A stretch of DNA of 56,210 nt from Hoeflea sp. (GTDB lineage: Bacteria; Pseudomonadota; Alphaproteobacteria; Rhizobiales; Rhizobiaceae): positions 1-56,210 of the forward strand of contig NZ_JACIYP010000025.1 of the NCBI RefSeq assembly GCF_014359905.1, in the 5' to 3' direction. This document shows, piece after piece, positions 43,383-52,967 of the stretch. Position 1 is the stretch's first letter. The number at the start of each line of letters is the position of its first letter. Both the position numbers and the translations under genes were made by a program. The notes below the pieces were generated by a model. The model was not told where the DNA came from and made no database searches. It saw only the letters and a list, made by a program, of their open reading frames with translations.

Positions 43383-44153
43383 ATGAAAGTTGTCATTCTT
43401 GCCGGTGGCCTCGGCTCCCGCTTGTCCGAAGAGACCTATCTCAAGCCCAAGCCCATGGTGGAAATCGGCGGACGGCCGATCCTTTGGCACATCATGAAGC
43501 TCTATCACGGCCACGGCCTGCGCGATTTTATCATCTGCTGCGGCTTTCGCGGCTATATGATCAAGGAATATTTCGCCAATTACGCGCTGCACATGTCGGA
43601 CATGACCTTCGACATGTCCTCAAACACCGTGCATTTCCATCGCCAGAGCGCCGAGGACTGGCGGGTCACGCTGGTCGATACCGGCGAGACCACGCTCACC
43701 GGCGGCCGGCTCAAGCGTGTTGCTTCCTACCTTGAGGGGGAGGAGAGTTTCTGCTTCACCTATGGCGACGGCCTGTCGGATGTCGACATCTCCGCAACCA
43801 TTGATTTCCACAGATCCCACGGCCGCCTGGCGACCGTGACCGCAGTGCGCCCGCCGGCGCGTTTCGGCGCGCTCAAACTGAATGGAGACGAAGTCCAGGG
43901 GTTCATCGAAAAGCCAGAGGGCGAGGGCGGGTTCATCAATGGCGGCTTTTTCGTGCTGTCCAACCCGGTGATCGATCGGATCGAAGGCGACGGCACCAGC
44001 TTTGAAGGCGAGCCGCTGGCGGAACTCGCCTCGGACGGCGAACTGCGCGCTTTCTTTCATCGCGGTTTCTGGCAGCCGATGGACACGCTGCGCGACAAGA
44101 CCATGCTGGAATCGCTCTGGACGGAAGGAGTGGCGCCTTGGAAGAGCTGGTAA
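43383..44153 (+). CDS. rfbF: Glucose-1-phosphate cytidylyltransferase
   Basis: 256 residues, the standard length. The nucleotidyltransferase signature is ILAGGLGSRLSEET with KPKPMVEIGGRPILWHIM, followed by FTYGDGLSDVDI (metal Asp) and FGALKLNGDEVQGFIEKP. It makes CDP-glucose from CTP and glucose-1-phosphate, the entry step to CDP-3,6-dideoxy and 6-deoxy sugars of surface polysaccharides. The last 16 bases overlap the next gene, so the cassette is translated as a coupled unit. Confidence 0.94.
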   Translation: MKVVILAGGLGSRLSEETYLKPKPMVEIGGRPILWHIMKLYHGHGLRDFIICCGFRGYMIKEYFANYALHMSDMTFDMSSNTVHFHRQSAEDWRVTLVDTGETTLTGGRLKRVASYLEGEESFCFTYGDGLSDVDISATIDFHRSHGRLATVTAVRPPARFGALKLNGDEVQGFIEKPEGEGGFINGGFFVLSNPVIDRIEGDGTSFEGEPLAELASDGELRAFFHRGFWQPMDTLRDKTMLESLWTEGVAPWKSW

Positions 44154-45256
44154 CGGGGGGGAAGCCCGTGATTCACCAAAGCATGCCCGATCCGGATTTC
44201 TGGCGCGGGCGCAAGGTGCTGCTGACCGGCCACACCGGGTTCAAGGGCTCGTGGCTGCTGTTCTGGCTTGAATCCATGGGTGCTGACGTGACCGGCTGCG
44301 CACTGCCGCCCGAGCAGCCCGCGGCGCTGTTCCCGCTGCTGCACTCGCAGGACCGGCTGTCAGGCGAGATCGCCGATATCCGCGATGCCCATGACCTGGC
44401 CAATCTTGTCCAGCGCGTCCGGCCGGAGATCGTGCTCCACCTCGCCGCCCAGTCGCTGGTGCGTCGCAGCTATGCCGATCCGGTGGGCACCTATGCGACC
44501 AATGTGACGGGCACCAACAACCTCCTGCAGGCGCTGGCGCAGACCGGCACCGCGCGCGCCATCGTGGTGACTACGACCGACAAGGTCTACCGCAATTCCG
44601 GCGACGGCCGCCGATTTTGCGAAACCGATCCGCTTGGCGGCGAAGATCCCTATTCCGCCAGCAAGGCGGCTTGCGAGATGGTGGTGGCCGGCTGGCGCGC
44701 GCATTTTGAAGGCGCCCGCTGCGGTATTGCCACGGCACGCGCCGGCAACGTCATCGGCGGCGGCGACTGGGCAGAAGACCGGCTCTTTCCCGATGCGATC
44801 CGGGCCTGGTCCAACGGACGGACCCTCTCGGTGCGCCGGCCCCTGGCAACAAGGCCCTGGCAGCATGTGCTTGAGCCGCTGCGCGGCTATCTGGTGCTGG
44901 CCGAGAAGCTTGCCTCCGGAGCCGAGCTTGCGCCTGCCTACAATTTCGGCCCCACGGAGGACAGCGCCACGGTGCGCGACGTACTGACGCTCGCCGCCAG
45001 CCATTTCGGCGGCGCCGGGGTCGACTATGACGAGATTCCCGAAGGCCCGGCGGAGGCCCAGGCGCTGGCCCTCGATCCATCGCTCGCAGCCGCCGATCTC
45101 TCAATCTCCGGGCTCTGGAAGCTCGATCAGACCGTGGCCCTGACCGCGCGCTGGTACCGCGACCTGCTGGATGGCCGCTCCGGCAGGGATCTGTGCGAGG
45201 AGGACTGCAGCGCCTATTTTCATGCCGCGCGGGCTTCTGTGGGACGTGCCGCGTGA
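44138..45256 (+). CDS. rfbG: CDP-glucose 4,6-dehydratase
   Basis: 372 residues, an extended SDR. The NAD motif is LLTGHTGFKGSWL near residue 30, and the active site has VVTTTDKVYRN (Thr, Asp, Lys) and DPYSASKAACE (Tyr, Lys). It turns CDP-glucose into CDP-4-keto-6-deoxyglucose. The TTG at 44138 is preferred because AAGGAG lies seven bases before it inside rfbF; ATG 44183 starts right at the conserved part but has no ribosome-binding site. Its stop overlaps the start of the next gene (GTGA). Confidence 0.93.
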   Translation: MEELVTGGKPVIHQSMPDPDFWRGRKVLLTGHTGFKGSWLLFWLESMGADVTGCALPPEQPAALFPLLHSQDRLSGEIADIRDAHDLANLVQRVRPEIVLHLAAQSLVRRSYADPVGTYATNVTGTNNLLQALAQTGTARAIVVTTTDKVYRNSGDGRRFCETDPLGGEDPYSASKAACEMVVAGWRAHFEGARCGIATARAGNVIGGGDWAEDRLFPDAIRAWSNGRTLSVRRPLATRPWQHVLEPLRGYLVLAEKLASGAELAPAYNFGPTEDSATVRDVLTLAASHFGGAGVDYDEIPEGPAEAQALALDPSLAAADLSISGLWKLDQTVALTARWYRDLLDGRSGRDLCEEDCSAYFHAARASVGRAA

Positions 45257-45816
45257 GTGTGTCCCCCTTCATCCTGACGCCGCTGATGCCAGAATTGCCC
45301 GCCGGTCCGATGCTGGTCCGCCGTACGTCGCATGTTGACGATCGCGGCGCCTTTGCCCGGATTTTCTGTGCCGAAGCGCTGGCTGAGATCGGCTGGCCCG
45401 GCCCGGTCGCCCAGATCAATCACAGCCGCACCGTGCGGCGCGGCACGGTGCGCGGATTGCATTTTCAGCTCCCGCCGCATGCAGAGGCCAAGCTCGTTGT
45501 CTGCATCCGCGGCGCGGTCCTTGATGTCGCCGTCGATGTCCGCCCGGGCAGCCCGACGCGCTACAGCCATGCTGCGGCTGAACTGTCCGCTGAAACCGCG
45601 ACCGCAATCTACGTGCCCGAGGGTTTCGCGCACGGGTTCCAGGCGCTCAGCGACGATGTCGAGCTGATCTATATCCATTCGGCTCCCTATGCGGCCGCCG
45701 CGGAGGCCGGGTTGCGCCACGACGACCCGAAACTGGCAATCGCCTGGCCCTTGCCCGCAACCGGGATGTCCACGCGCGACGCCGCATTTCCTCTGATCGA
45801 GAGCGCCGGGACATGA
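45253..45816 (+). CDS. RmlC-like 3,5-epimerase of the CDP-sugar cassette
   Basis: 187 residues, a cupin-fold epimerase related to dTDP-4-keto-rhamnose 3,5-epimerase. QINHSRTVRRGTVRGLHFQ carries the catalytic-base region (His), and IYVPEGFAHGFQALSDDV the Tyr/His region. The surrounding genes are CDP-dependent, so the substrate is probably CDP-4-keto-6-deoxyglucose; such enzymes may epimerise only C3 or C5. It begins with GTG at 45253, overlapping the rfbG stop, and its stop overlaps the start of the methyltransferase (ATGA). Confidence 0.88.
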   Translation: MSVSPFILTPLMPELPAGPMLVRRTSHVDDRGAFARIFCAEALAEIGWPGPVAQINHSRTVRRGTVRGLHFQLPPHAEAKLVVCIRGAVLDVAVDVRPGSPTRYSHAAAELSAETATAIYVPEGFAHGFQALSDDVELIYIHSAPYAAAAEAGLRHDDPKLAIAWPLPATGMSTRDAAFPLIESAGT

Positions 45817-47045
45817 TGCAGTGCCGACATTGCGGGGGCTCGGTTTTCACACCGTTCCTCGACCTGGAACTGGCGCCGCCGTCCAATTCCTATCTTGAAG
45901 CAGAGGCTCTTTCCCGTCCGGAAAAACGCTATCCGCTGGTCATCCGCACCTGCACCGCGTGCTGGCTGACCCAGACCGAGGATTTTGCCGACCGGGAGGA
46001 GTTCTTTTCCGGCGACTATGCCTATTTCTCCTCGTTCTCCCGGACCTGGCTCGATCACGCCAAAGCCTATGTGGCGGAGATGCGGGACCGGTTCGGCCTC
46101 ACGGAAACGAGCCTGGTGGCGGAGATTGCCGCCAATGACGGCTACCTGCTGCAATATGTTCAGGCGCTTGGCATCCCCTGCTATGGCGTCGAGCCGACGC
46201 ACGGCACGGCTGAAGCCGCCCGGGCCAGGGGCATCGACATCGTCGAGGATTTCTTCGGCGTCGATCTGGCCGAACGGCTGGCGGGAGAGGGGCGGCAGGC
46301 CGACCTCATCGCCGCCAACAATGTGCTGGCCCATGTGCCCGATATCAATGATTTCGTCGCGGGCTTTGCGCGCCTGCTCAAGCCCGCGGGTGTGGCCACC
46401 TTCGAATTTCCGCATGTGCTCGAGATGGTGCGCGGCAACCAGTTCGACACTGCCTATCACGAACACTATTCCTACCTGTCGCTGCTGGCGGTCGAGCGCA
46501 TCTTTGCCGAGAACGGGCTGACGGTGTTTGATGTCGGCACGACGCCGCATCACGGCGGTAGCCTCAGGGTCTATGCCTGCCGCGCCGATCATCAGGCTCA
46601 TGCCGTCACGCCCGCTGTGGCGTCCATGCTCGAGACCGAGCGCCAGGCGGGGCTCGACGGCGAGGCGTTTTATGCCGGCTTCCAGGCGAGCGCGGAAGCC
46701 GCGCGGGACGCGTTTCGCGAGTTCCTGGCCGAAGCCCGCACGTCCGGCCTCAAGGTCGCCGCCTACGGGGCTGCGGCCAAGGGCAACACGCTTCTCAATT
46801 TCGCGGGCGCGACTGCCCGCGACATCGCCTTCGTCGTCGACCGGAACCCGGCCAAGCAGGGGCGCTATATGCCCGGCTCGCAGATTCCGATCGTGGGCGA
46901 AGACCGGCTCCTCTCCGAGCAACCAGACAGAGTGGTCATTCTCCCATGGAATATCGAGACAGAAATCAGGACCCAGCTTTCCTATATCAGAGACTGGGAT
47001 GGACAATTCGTGACCGCAATTCCGATGCTGGCGATCCGGACCTGA
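45813..47045 (+). CDS. NDP-sugar C-methyltransferase
   Basis: 410 residues in three parts. An N-terminal zinc-binding motif uses Cys residues in MMQCRHCGG and IRTCTACWLTQ. The SAM-binding fold follows, with LVAEIAANDGYLLQYVQ, ANNVLAHVPDINDFVAGF and FEFPHVLEM. A C-terminal domain (VAAYGAAAKGNTLLNFAG, VVDRNPAKQGRYMPGS) is typical of sugar C-methyltransferases such as those acting at C3 of 4-keto sugars (TylC3/NovU type). The likely product is a CDP-linked 3-C-methyl-6-deoxyhexose. It overlaps the epimerase gene by four bases and is the last gene of the plus-strand cassette. Confidence 0.9.
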   Translation: MMQCRHCGGSVFTPFLDLELAPPSNSYLEAEALSRPEKRYPLVIRTCTACWLTQTEDFADREEFFSGDYAYFSSFSRTWLDHAKAYVAEMRDRFGLTETSLVAEIAANDGYLLQYVQALGIPCYGVEPTHGTAEAARARGIDIVEDFFGVDLAERLAGEGRQADLIAANNVLAHVPDINDFVAGFARLLKPAGVATFEFPHVLEMVRGNQFDTAYHEHYSYLSLLAVERIFAENGLTVFDVGTTPHHGGSLRVYACRADHQAHAVTPAVASMLETERQAGLDGEAFYAGFQASAEAARDAFREFLAEARTSGLKVAAYGAAAKGNTLLNFAGATARDIAFVVDRNPAKQGRYMPGSQIPIVGEDRLLSEQPDRVVILPWNIETEIRTQLSYIRDWDGQFVTAIPMLAIRT

Positions 47046-47143
47046 CCGAGGAGGTCACAATCGAACTGACCGACAAACCCGCCGTGCCGGCTGCGCCGCC
47101 GTCAAAGACGCCGGACGCCTGAATATGTGCAGATCATTGCAGA

Positions 47144-48256
47144 TCAACGGGTCTTCAGCAGCCCGGTGATGACCGCGGCAACGCGCGCCTGGGCCTGCTC
47201 CCCCATGTCGTGATAGCTCGGCAGGTTGATGGCGCGGCCGGCAATGTCCCGGGCGTTCGCATTTTCCGGTCGGGCGTCGAACATCGGCAACTCCGACAGG
47301 GGCCAGAAGAACACCCGCGCATCGATATTGGCGTCCTTGAACGCGCTGATCAGTCTCTCGCGGGTCACGCCGGTCTCGGGGGCAAACACCGCGGTCGGCA
47401 TCCAGGCGCCATTGGTGACGCCGTCCGGCTCGGCATTGAGTGCGATGCCATCAAGGCCTGAAAGCAGGTCCCTGTAGCGCGCCATGATCTGCCGCTTGCC
47501 GGCAATCAATTCCGCGATCCGCTCGACCTGGGCGCAGCCGATGGCGGCTGAGACATTGGCCATCTTGAACTTGTAGCCGGTCACGGTGGGGAAGAACTGG
47601 CGCGGTTCGCTTGCATCCCTGCCGTGATTGGACAGCGTCGTCACCCGCGCGAACAGGGCGGCGTCATCGGTCACGAACATGCCGCCTTCGCCGGTGGTCA
47701 TGGTCTTGGTGCCGTGAAACGAGAACGTGCCGAACGCGCCCATCGATCCCGCCCGCCTGCTCCCCCAGGCCGAGCCGATGGCCTCCGCCGCGTCCTCGAT
47801 CACCGCCACCCCGTGGCGTGCACCGATCTCCGTGAGCCGGTCCATGTCGCACATTGAGCCGTAGAGATGGACGGCGATGATCGCCTTGGTGCGCGGCGTG
47901 ATCGCGGCCTCGACCAGCTCCGGATCGAAGCACCAGGTGTCCTGAAGAATATCGACCAGAACCGGCGTGGCGCCGAGATGAACGACCGGGGCCACCGAGG
48001 CGATCCAGTTGGTGTCGGCCAGAATCACCTCGTCGCCCGGCCCCACGCCGATGGCGGCCAGCCCCAGATGCAGCGCACCGGTGCAGCTCGATGTGGCGAT
48101 GGCGTGGGCAACGCCGAGATGGGCGGCGAAATCGCGCTCCAGCCGGTGGATATAGTCATAGCACTGGGCCCCCCAGCCATTGCGCGCCGCATCGGTCGCA
48201 TAGGTGACTTCGAGCTCGGTGATGGACGGCTTGGTGTAGGCGATGCGCTCAGTCAT
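47144..48256 (-). CDS. DegT/DnrJ/EryC1-family sugar aminotransferase
   Basis: 370 residues, a PLP-dependent nucleotide-sugar aminotransferase. The PLP Lys is in FSFHGTKTMTTGEGGM, the cofactor Asp in VAVIEDAAEAIGSAWG, and AHLGVAHAIATSSCTGALHL is the phosphate-loop region. Members transfer amino groups from glutamate to keto sugars, at C3 or C4; some are dehydratases, but the Lys excludes the ColD-type. ATG 48256 is chosen as the first codon of conserved sequence. It converges on the C-methyltransferase gene, with 98 bases between them, so it is not in the same transcript, though a joint pathway for an amino sugar is possible. Confidence 0.88.
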   Translation of the reverse strand: MTERIAYTKPSITELEVTYATDAARNGWGAQCYDYIHRLERDFAAHLGVAHAIATSSCTGALHLGLAAIGVGPGDEVILADTNWIASVAPVVHLGATPVLVDILQDTWCFDPELVEAAITPRTKAIIAVHLYGSMCDMDRLTEIGARHGVAVIEDAAEAIGSAWGSRRAGSMGAFGTFSFHGTKTMTTGEGGMFVTDDAALFARVTTLSNHGRDASEPRQFFPTVTGYKFKMANVSAAIGCAQVERIAELIAGKRQIMARYRDLLSGLDGIALNAEPDGVTNGAWMPTAVFAPETGVTRERLISAFKDANIDARVFFWPLSELPMFDARPENANARDIAGRAINLPSYHDMGEQAQARVAAVITGLLKTR

Positions 48257-48395
48257 GGAGGGATTCCTGCGGCAGGTCCGGCCCTGTCTAGCGATTCGAG
48301 CCTGCGCGGAGATTGCGCCGGGTGGCGAAAAATCCCGTTGGCGGGCGGCCGCATTTTCTGGCAAGAGAAAAAGCGTCGAAAACAAGGGGACCCAT

Positions 48396-49250
48396 ATGCG
48401 CACGGTTTATGTCAACGGAGACTATCTGCCGGAAAACGAGGCGAAAGTCTCCGTGTTCGATCGCGGCTTTCTGTTCGGCGACGGGATCTACGAAGTGGCC
48501 TCAGTGCTCGGTGGAAAGCTGATCGATTTTCCGGCACATATGGCGCGGCTGCACCGCTCGGCGGGTGAACTCGGCATGCGCTTCACCGTCAGCGACGACG
48601 ACCTGCTGGCGATCCACCGCGAGCTCGTGAGCCGCAACGCGGTGGAAGAAGGGGTCGTCTACCTGCAGATGACGCGCGGCGCGATTGATCGCGACTTCAT
48701 GTTCGACACCGAAAAACTCACGCCGACGCTGGTGCTGTTCACCCAGAGCCGCCCGCTGATCGACACGGCGGTGGCGCGGAACGGCATGAAGATCGTCTCG
48801 ATCCCGGACCTGCGCTGGGGGCGCTGCGACATCAAGACCGTGCAGCTGCTTTATCCCTCGCTCGGCAAGATGGAAGCCAAGGCCCGCGGCGCCGACGATG
48901 CCTGGATGGTCCGCGACGGCATGGTCACCGAAGGCACCTCCAACAATGCCTTCATCGTCACCGGGGATGGCGCCATTGTCACGCGGCCGCTGTCGCCTTC
49001 GATCCTGCCCGGGATCACCCGTGCGGCGCTGATGGCCTATTCTGCAGCCAATGGCACGAAGGTCGAGGAGCGTGAATTCTCCATCGACGAGGCCCGCAAT
49101 GCCGCAGAGGCCTTCATCACCTCGGCTTCCGTCTTCGTCGGCCCGGTGATTTCGATCGACGGCGTCGAGCTTTCGGGCGGCAGGCCCGGCCCGGTGACGA
49201 TGGGCCTGAGGAAAACCTATCTCGAGGAAAGCCTCAAGCGCGCGATCTGA
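48396..49250 (+). CDS. dat: D-amino-acid aminotransferase
   Basis: 284 residues of fold IV PLP enzymes. The PLP Lys lies in CDIKTVQLLYPSLGKMEAK, the early motif is VSVFDRGFLFGDGIYEV, and EGTSNNAFIVTGDGAI with LSPSILPGITRAALM forms the phosphate-binding region. This pattern is closer to D-amino-acid than to branched-chain aminotransferases; it would supply D-Glu or D-Ala for peptidoglycan or use them as nitrogen source. AAGGGG lies before ATG 48396. It diverges from the sugar aminotransferase. Confidence 0.87.
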   Translation: MRTVYVNGDYLPENEAKVSVFDRGFLFGDGIYEVASVLGGKLIDFPAHMARLHRSAGELGMRFTVSDDDLLAIHRELVSRNAVEEGVVYLQMTRGAIDRDFMFDTEKLTPTLVLFTQSRPLIDTAVARNGMKIVSIPDLRWGRCDIKTVQLLYPSLGKMEAKARGADDAWMVRDGMVTEGTSNNAFIVTGDGAIVTRPLSPSILPGITRAALMAYSAANGTKVEEREFSIDEARNAAEAFITSASVFVGPVISIDGVELSGGRPGPVTMGLRKTYLEESLKRAI

Positions 49251-49289
49251 GCAAGCGCCGGGTCAGTCTGGCCCGCTTCGCATTGCAGC

Positions 49290-50078
49290 TCAGACCGATT
49301 TGATCGCGCCGCCGTCGCAGCGGATCATCGAGCCGTTGATGTAGCTCGCCCGTGCGCTGACCAGGAACGCGGCGGCGGCGGCAAACTCGTCCACTGCGCC
49401 GTAGCGTCCGACCGGGATCTGCGCCCGCGCCGCATCGGCCACCGCGTCCAGGCTCTTGCCCGAGCGCTTTGCGTTGGCGGCGTCGAGTTCCTTCAGCCGG
49501 TCGGTCTCGATCCGGCCGGGCAGCAGCATGTTGAAGGTCACGCCATCCTGCGCGGTCTCGTTGGCCATCGATTTCGACCAGCCGACGAGGGTGGCCCGAA
49601 GCGCATTGGACAGTCCCAGATTGGGAATCGGCTGGATCACGCCTGAGGAGGCGATCGTCAGCACCCGACCCCAGCCCCGTGCCCGCATGCCCGGCAGAAA
49701 CCGCGCCGTGACGTCCATCACGCTCAGAACCATGATTTCGAACTGGCGGTGGACGACCGTGAGGTCGGCCTCGCTCATCAGGCCGGCAGGCGGGCCGCCG
49801 GTGTTGTTGACCAGGATGTCGAGCCCGCCGAATTCCTTCTCCACGCTCTCCTGCAACAATGCCGGCGTGGTCTTGTCGGAGAGATCGCAGACGAGATGAC
49901 GGGCAGTGCCCGCGCCACGCGCAGTGATGGCCTGGGCGGCAGCTTCAAGCCGGTCGCCGTCGCGTCCGATGATCATCACATCGGCGCCTTCGGCGGCGAT
50001 GGCTTCGGCCACGCCCAGGCCCAGCCCGCGCGATGACGCCAGCACCAGCGCCCGTTTTCCTGTCAGTCCAAGATCCAT
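49290..50078 (-). CDS. Short-chain dehydrogenase family protein lacking the catalytic Tyr and Lys
   Basis: 262 residues with a complete Rossmann fold: VLASSRGLGLGVAEAIA for the dinucleotide and LDILVNNTGGPPAGLM for the adenine side. The Ser of the active site is present (VLTIASSGVIQP), but where classical members have YxxxK, this one reads NLGLSNALRATLVGW, so both Tyr and Lys are replaced. This form (the LSN subgroup) is found in many bacteria as putative 3-oxoacyl reductase and may have a different catalytic set or be non-catalytic. It is transcribed alone, away from pyrC. Confidence 0.85.
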   Translation of the reverse strand: MDLGLTGKRALVLASSRGLGLGVAEAIAAEGADVMIIGRDGDRLEAAAQAITARGAGTARHLVCDLSDKTTPALLQESVEKEFGGLDILVNNTGGPPAGLMSEADLTVVHRQFEIMVLSVMDVTARFLPGMRARGWGRVLTIASSGVIQPIPNLGLSNALRATLVGWSKSMANETAQDGVTFNMLLPGRIETDRLKELDAANAKRSGKSLDAVADAARAQIPVGRYGAVDEFAAAAAFLVSARASYINGSMIRCDGGAIKSV

Positions 50079-50196
50079 GATGTCTTTCCTTGCCCCTCGA
50101 ATGCCTGCTAAAGACCGGGTCCTACGTCGCCGTCCCGGCGCAAAAGGTCAACCCGTCCCCGACATCATTTAGGGCGGAGCACGAGGAATCGCCATC

Positions 50197-51234
50197 TTGG
50201 TCGACATCACCATCCCCAAGCCCGACGACTGGCATCTGCACCTGCGCGACGGCGCCATGCTCGAAGGCGTGTTGCCCTTCTCAGCCCGCGATTTCGCCCG
50301 CGCCATCATCATGCCCAATCTCGTGCCGCCGGTTGTGACAAGCTCCGATGCGCAGGCCTATCGCGACCGTATTATGGCGGCATTGCCCGCGGATCTCGAT
50401 TTCACGCCGCTGATGACGCTCTATCTGACCGAGGGCACGGATGCCGCCGATGTTGCGCGCGCGCATGCCTCGGGCCTGGTGACCGCGGTGAAGCTCTATC
50501 CGGCTGGGGCCACCACCAATTCGCATTCCGGCGTGCGGGATCTTTCCAAGGTCATGCCGGTGCTCGAGAAGATGGCTCAGATCGGCATGCCGCTCTGCGT
50601 CCACGGCGAAGTGACCGATCCGGCGGTGGATATTTTCGACCGCGAGGCGGTGTTCATCGAAACCGTGCTCGATCCGTTGCGCCGCCAGCTACCGGACCTC
50701 AGGATCACGCTGGAGCATGTCACCACATCCGATGGCGTCGATTATGTCATGGGATCGGACCGCAACCTGGCCGCCAGCATCACCACCCATCATCTGATGA
50801 TCAACCGCAACGCCATTCTCGCCGGTGGCATCAGGCCGCATTACTACTGCCTGCCGGTGGCAAAGCGCGAAAGCCATCGCCTGGCGCTGCGCAAGGCCGC
50901 GACCTCGGGCGACGCCCGGCTCTTCCTGGGCACCGATTCCGCCCCGCATGTCGATCCGCTGAAGGAATGCGCCTGTGGCTGCGCCGGCATTTTCACCGCG
51001 ATCAACACGCTCTCCTGCGTGGCCCATGTGTTCGAGGAGGAGAATGCGCTCGATAAATTGGCAAGGTTCACCAGCCTCAACGGTCCGGCCTGGTACGGGC
51101 TTCCTGTCAATGAGGAGACGGTGACGCTGGTCAGGCGCGACGCGCCGGTCCACTGGCCCGACAAGATTTTCACCGGGGACGGGCCGGTCACCGTGTTCGA
51201 TCCGCTTGTGCCCATCCACTGGGAAGTTGCCTGA
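50197..51234 (+). CDS. pyrC: Dihydroorotase
   Basis: 345 residues, the class II (Escherichia-type) form. The zinc motif DWHLHLRDG lies at residues 11-19, the carboxylated Lys in [10 protein letters not shown], and the further His ligands in LCVHGE and [10 protein letters not shown]; the catalytic Asp is in FLGTDSAPH. It closes carbamoyl-aspartate to dihydroorotate in pyrimidine synthesis. Start is TTG 50197 with GAGGAA upstream. pyrE follows 68 bases later, so the two probably form a unit. Confidence 0.93.
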   Translation: MVDITIPKPDDWHLHLRDGAMLEGVLPFSARDFARAIIMPNLVPPVVTSSDAQAYRDRIMAALPADLDFTPLMTLYLTEGTDAADVARAHASGLVTAVKLYPAGATTNSHSGVRDLSKVMPVLEKMAQIGMPLCVHGEVTDPAVDIFDREAVFIETVLDPLRRQLPDLRITLEHVTTSDGVDYVMGSDRNLAASITTHHLMINRNAILAGGIRPHYYCLPVAKRESHRLALRKAATSGDARLFLGTDSAPHVDPLKECACGCAGIFTAINTLSCVAHVFEEENALDKLARFTSLNGPAWYGLPVNEETVTLVRRDAPVHWPDKIFTGDGPVTVFDPLVPIHWEVA

Positions 51235-51302
51235 AAGCCTTTCACGCATGCGGTGAAGCTGGTATTCGGATCGCCGAGACCTTTGAGCCGGGAGCGCCGC
51301 CG

Positions 51303-52001
51303 ATGTTTTCCAACACCTTTCCCGACAAGGCAAAGATCGCCGAGATCGTCGCCGGCCAGCTTCTGGAAATCAAGGCGGTGCATTTCAACGCGAGCCAGCC
51401 CTACAAGCTCGCCTCGGGCATGGCGAGCCCGGTCTATATCGATTGCCGCAAGCTGATTTCCTATCCGCGCATCCGTTCCGCGGTGATGGATTTCGCCGCC
51501 GCCACCATCCTGTCGGAAGCGGGCTTTGAACAGTTCGACTGCATCGCCGGCGGCGAGACGGCCGGCATTCCCTTTGCCGCCTTCCTCGCCGAGCGTCTCG
51601 GCCTGCCGATGATCTATGTCCGCAAGAAGCCCAAGGGCCACGGCCGCAACGCCCAGATCGAGGGCGAATTGCCGGAAGGCTCGCGGGTGCTGGTGATCGA
51701 GGACCTGACCACTGCAGGCGGCTCGATGTTCACTTTCATCGACGCCATCCGCGCCGCCGGCTGCACGGTCGATCACGGCATCGCCTTGTTTTACTACGGC
51801 ATTTTCGCCGAAGCAGAGAGCCGCTTCGCACATGGCGGGATCACGCTGCATTATCTTGCCACCTGGCGCGACGTGCTTGCCGCGGCGACGCGGAAGCAGG
51901 CCTTCGACCCGGCGACGCTGGCCTCGGTGGAAGCGTTCCTCGATGCGCCGCTCAAATGGTCGGGCGAGCATGGCGGCGTTTCCGAACTGCCAGGTCAGTA
52001 G
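51303..52001 (+). CDS. pyrE: Orotate phosphoribosyltransferase
   Basis: 232 residues. The PRPP-binding loop is [19 protein letters not shown] near residues 127-145, and the flexible catalytic loop is [17 protein letters not shown] with the conserved Lys and His. It joins orotate to PRPP to give OMP. In sequence it is the longer alphaproteobacterial form. The order pyrC-pyrE-frk facing pgi is that of Sinorhizobium-type chromosomes. Confidence 0.94.
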   Translation: MFSNTFPDKAKIAEIVAGQLLEIKAVHFNASQPYKLASGMASPVYIDCRKLISYPRIRSAVMDFAAATILSEAGFEQFDCIAGGETAGIPFAAFLAERLGLPMIYVRKKPKGHGRNAQIEGELPEGSRVLVIEDLTTAGGSMFTFIDAIRAAGCTVDHGIALFYYGIFAEAESRFAHGGITLHYLATWRDVLAAATRKQAFDPATLASVEAFLDAPLKWSGEHGGVSELPGQ

Positions 52002-52043
52002 CAAAGGCGCGGCCCGGCGGGCCGGCGAGGGGAGGATACGGAC

Positions 52044-52967
52044 ATGATCATCTGTTGCGGGGAAGCCCTCATCGACATGCTGCCGCGCACGACGACCGAA
52101 GGCGAGGACGCCTTTGCGCCCTATGCCGGCGGCTCGGTGTTCAACACCGCCATTGCGCTCGGACGCCTTGGCGTCGACACCGGCTTTTTCACGGGCCTGT
52201 CGTCCGACATGTTCGGTGACATCCTGCGCAAGGTGCTGACCGACAGCGGCGTCGATCACAGCCCCTGCGCGACGCTCGATCTGCACACCACGCTCGCCTT
52301 CGTTCGGCTGGTGGGCGGCCAGGCGAGCTACGCCTTCTTTGACGAGAACACCGCAGGCCGGATGATCACCGAGGCGCATCTGCCGGAGGTTGGCGACGAG
52401 GTCGAGGCGCTGCATTTCGGCGCCATCAGCCTGATCCCGGATCCGTGCGGCGCGACTTACGAAAGCCTGATGCGGCGCGAAAGTCCTGCGCGCGTCATGT
52501 CGCTCGATCCGAACATCCGCCCGGGCTTCATCACCGATACGGCGAGGCACCGGGCGCGCATCGACCGGATGATCGCCATGAGCGATATCCTGAAGATGTC
52601 GGACGAGGATCTGGAATGGTTCGGCATGGCTGACATGGAAACCGCCGCCAAGGCCTGGCTCGAGGACGGCCCCAGCCTGGTGGTGTTCACGCGAGGACCG
52701 AGGGGCGCGGTCGGGTTCACGAGCAATCACCGGGTCGAGGTTGATGGCGAAAAGGTCACCGTCGCCGACACGGTGGGCGCCGGTGACACGTTCAACGCGG
52801 GCATCCTCGCTTCGCTCAGGCGCGATGGCGCCCTGAGCAAACCGGCAATGACGTCGCTGTCGGTGGATCAGATCGGCAATGCGCTGAGCCTCGGCGCCAG
52901 GGCCGCCGCGGTCACCGTGTCCCGGCCCGGCGCCAACCCGCCCTGGGCCAATGAGATCGGCTTCTGA
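52044..52967 (+). CDS. frk: Fructokinase (PfkB family)
   Basis: 307 residues of the ribokinase/PfkB family. The first signature is YAGGSVFNTAIALGRLGVDT and the second VADTVGAGDTFNAGILASL, with the catalytic Asp. It phosphorylates fructose at C6. GAGGGGAGGA lies before ATG 52044. The stop codon is directly next to the pgi stop (tail to tail, no gap), and both enzymes make or use fructose-6-phosphate, so the linkage is functional as well as physical. Confidence 0.92.
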   Translation: MIICCGEALIDMLPRTTTEGEDAFAPYAGGSVFNTAIALGRLGVDTGFFTGLSSDMFGDILRKVLTDSGVDHSPCATLDLHTTLAFVRLVGGQASYAFFDENTAGRMITEAHLPEVGDEVEALHFGAISLIPDPCGATYESLMRRESPARVMSLDPNIRPGFITDTARHRARIDRMIAMSDILKMSDEDLEWFGMADMETAAKAWLEDGPSLVVFTRGPRGAVGFTSNHRVEVDGEKVTVADTVGAGDTFNAGILASLRRDGALSKPAMTSLSVDQIGNALSLGARAAAVTVSRPGANPPWANEIGF

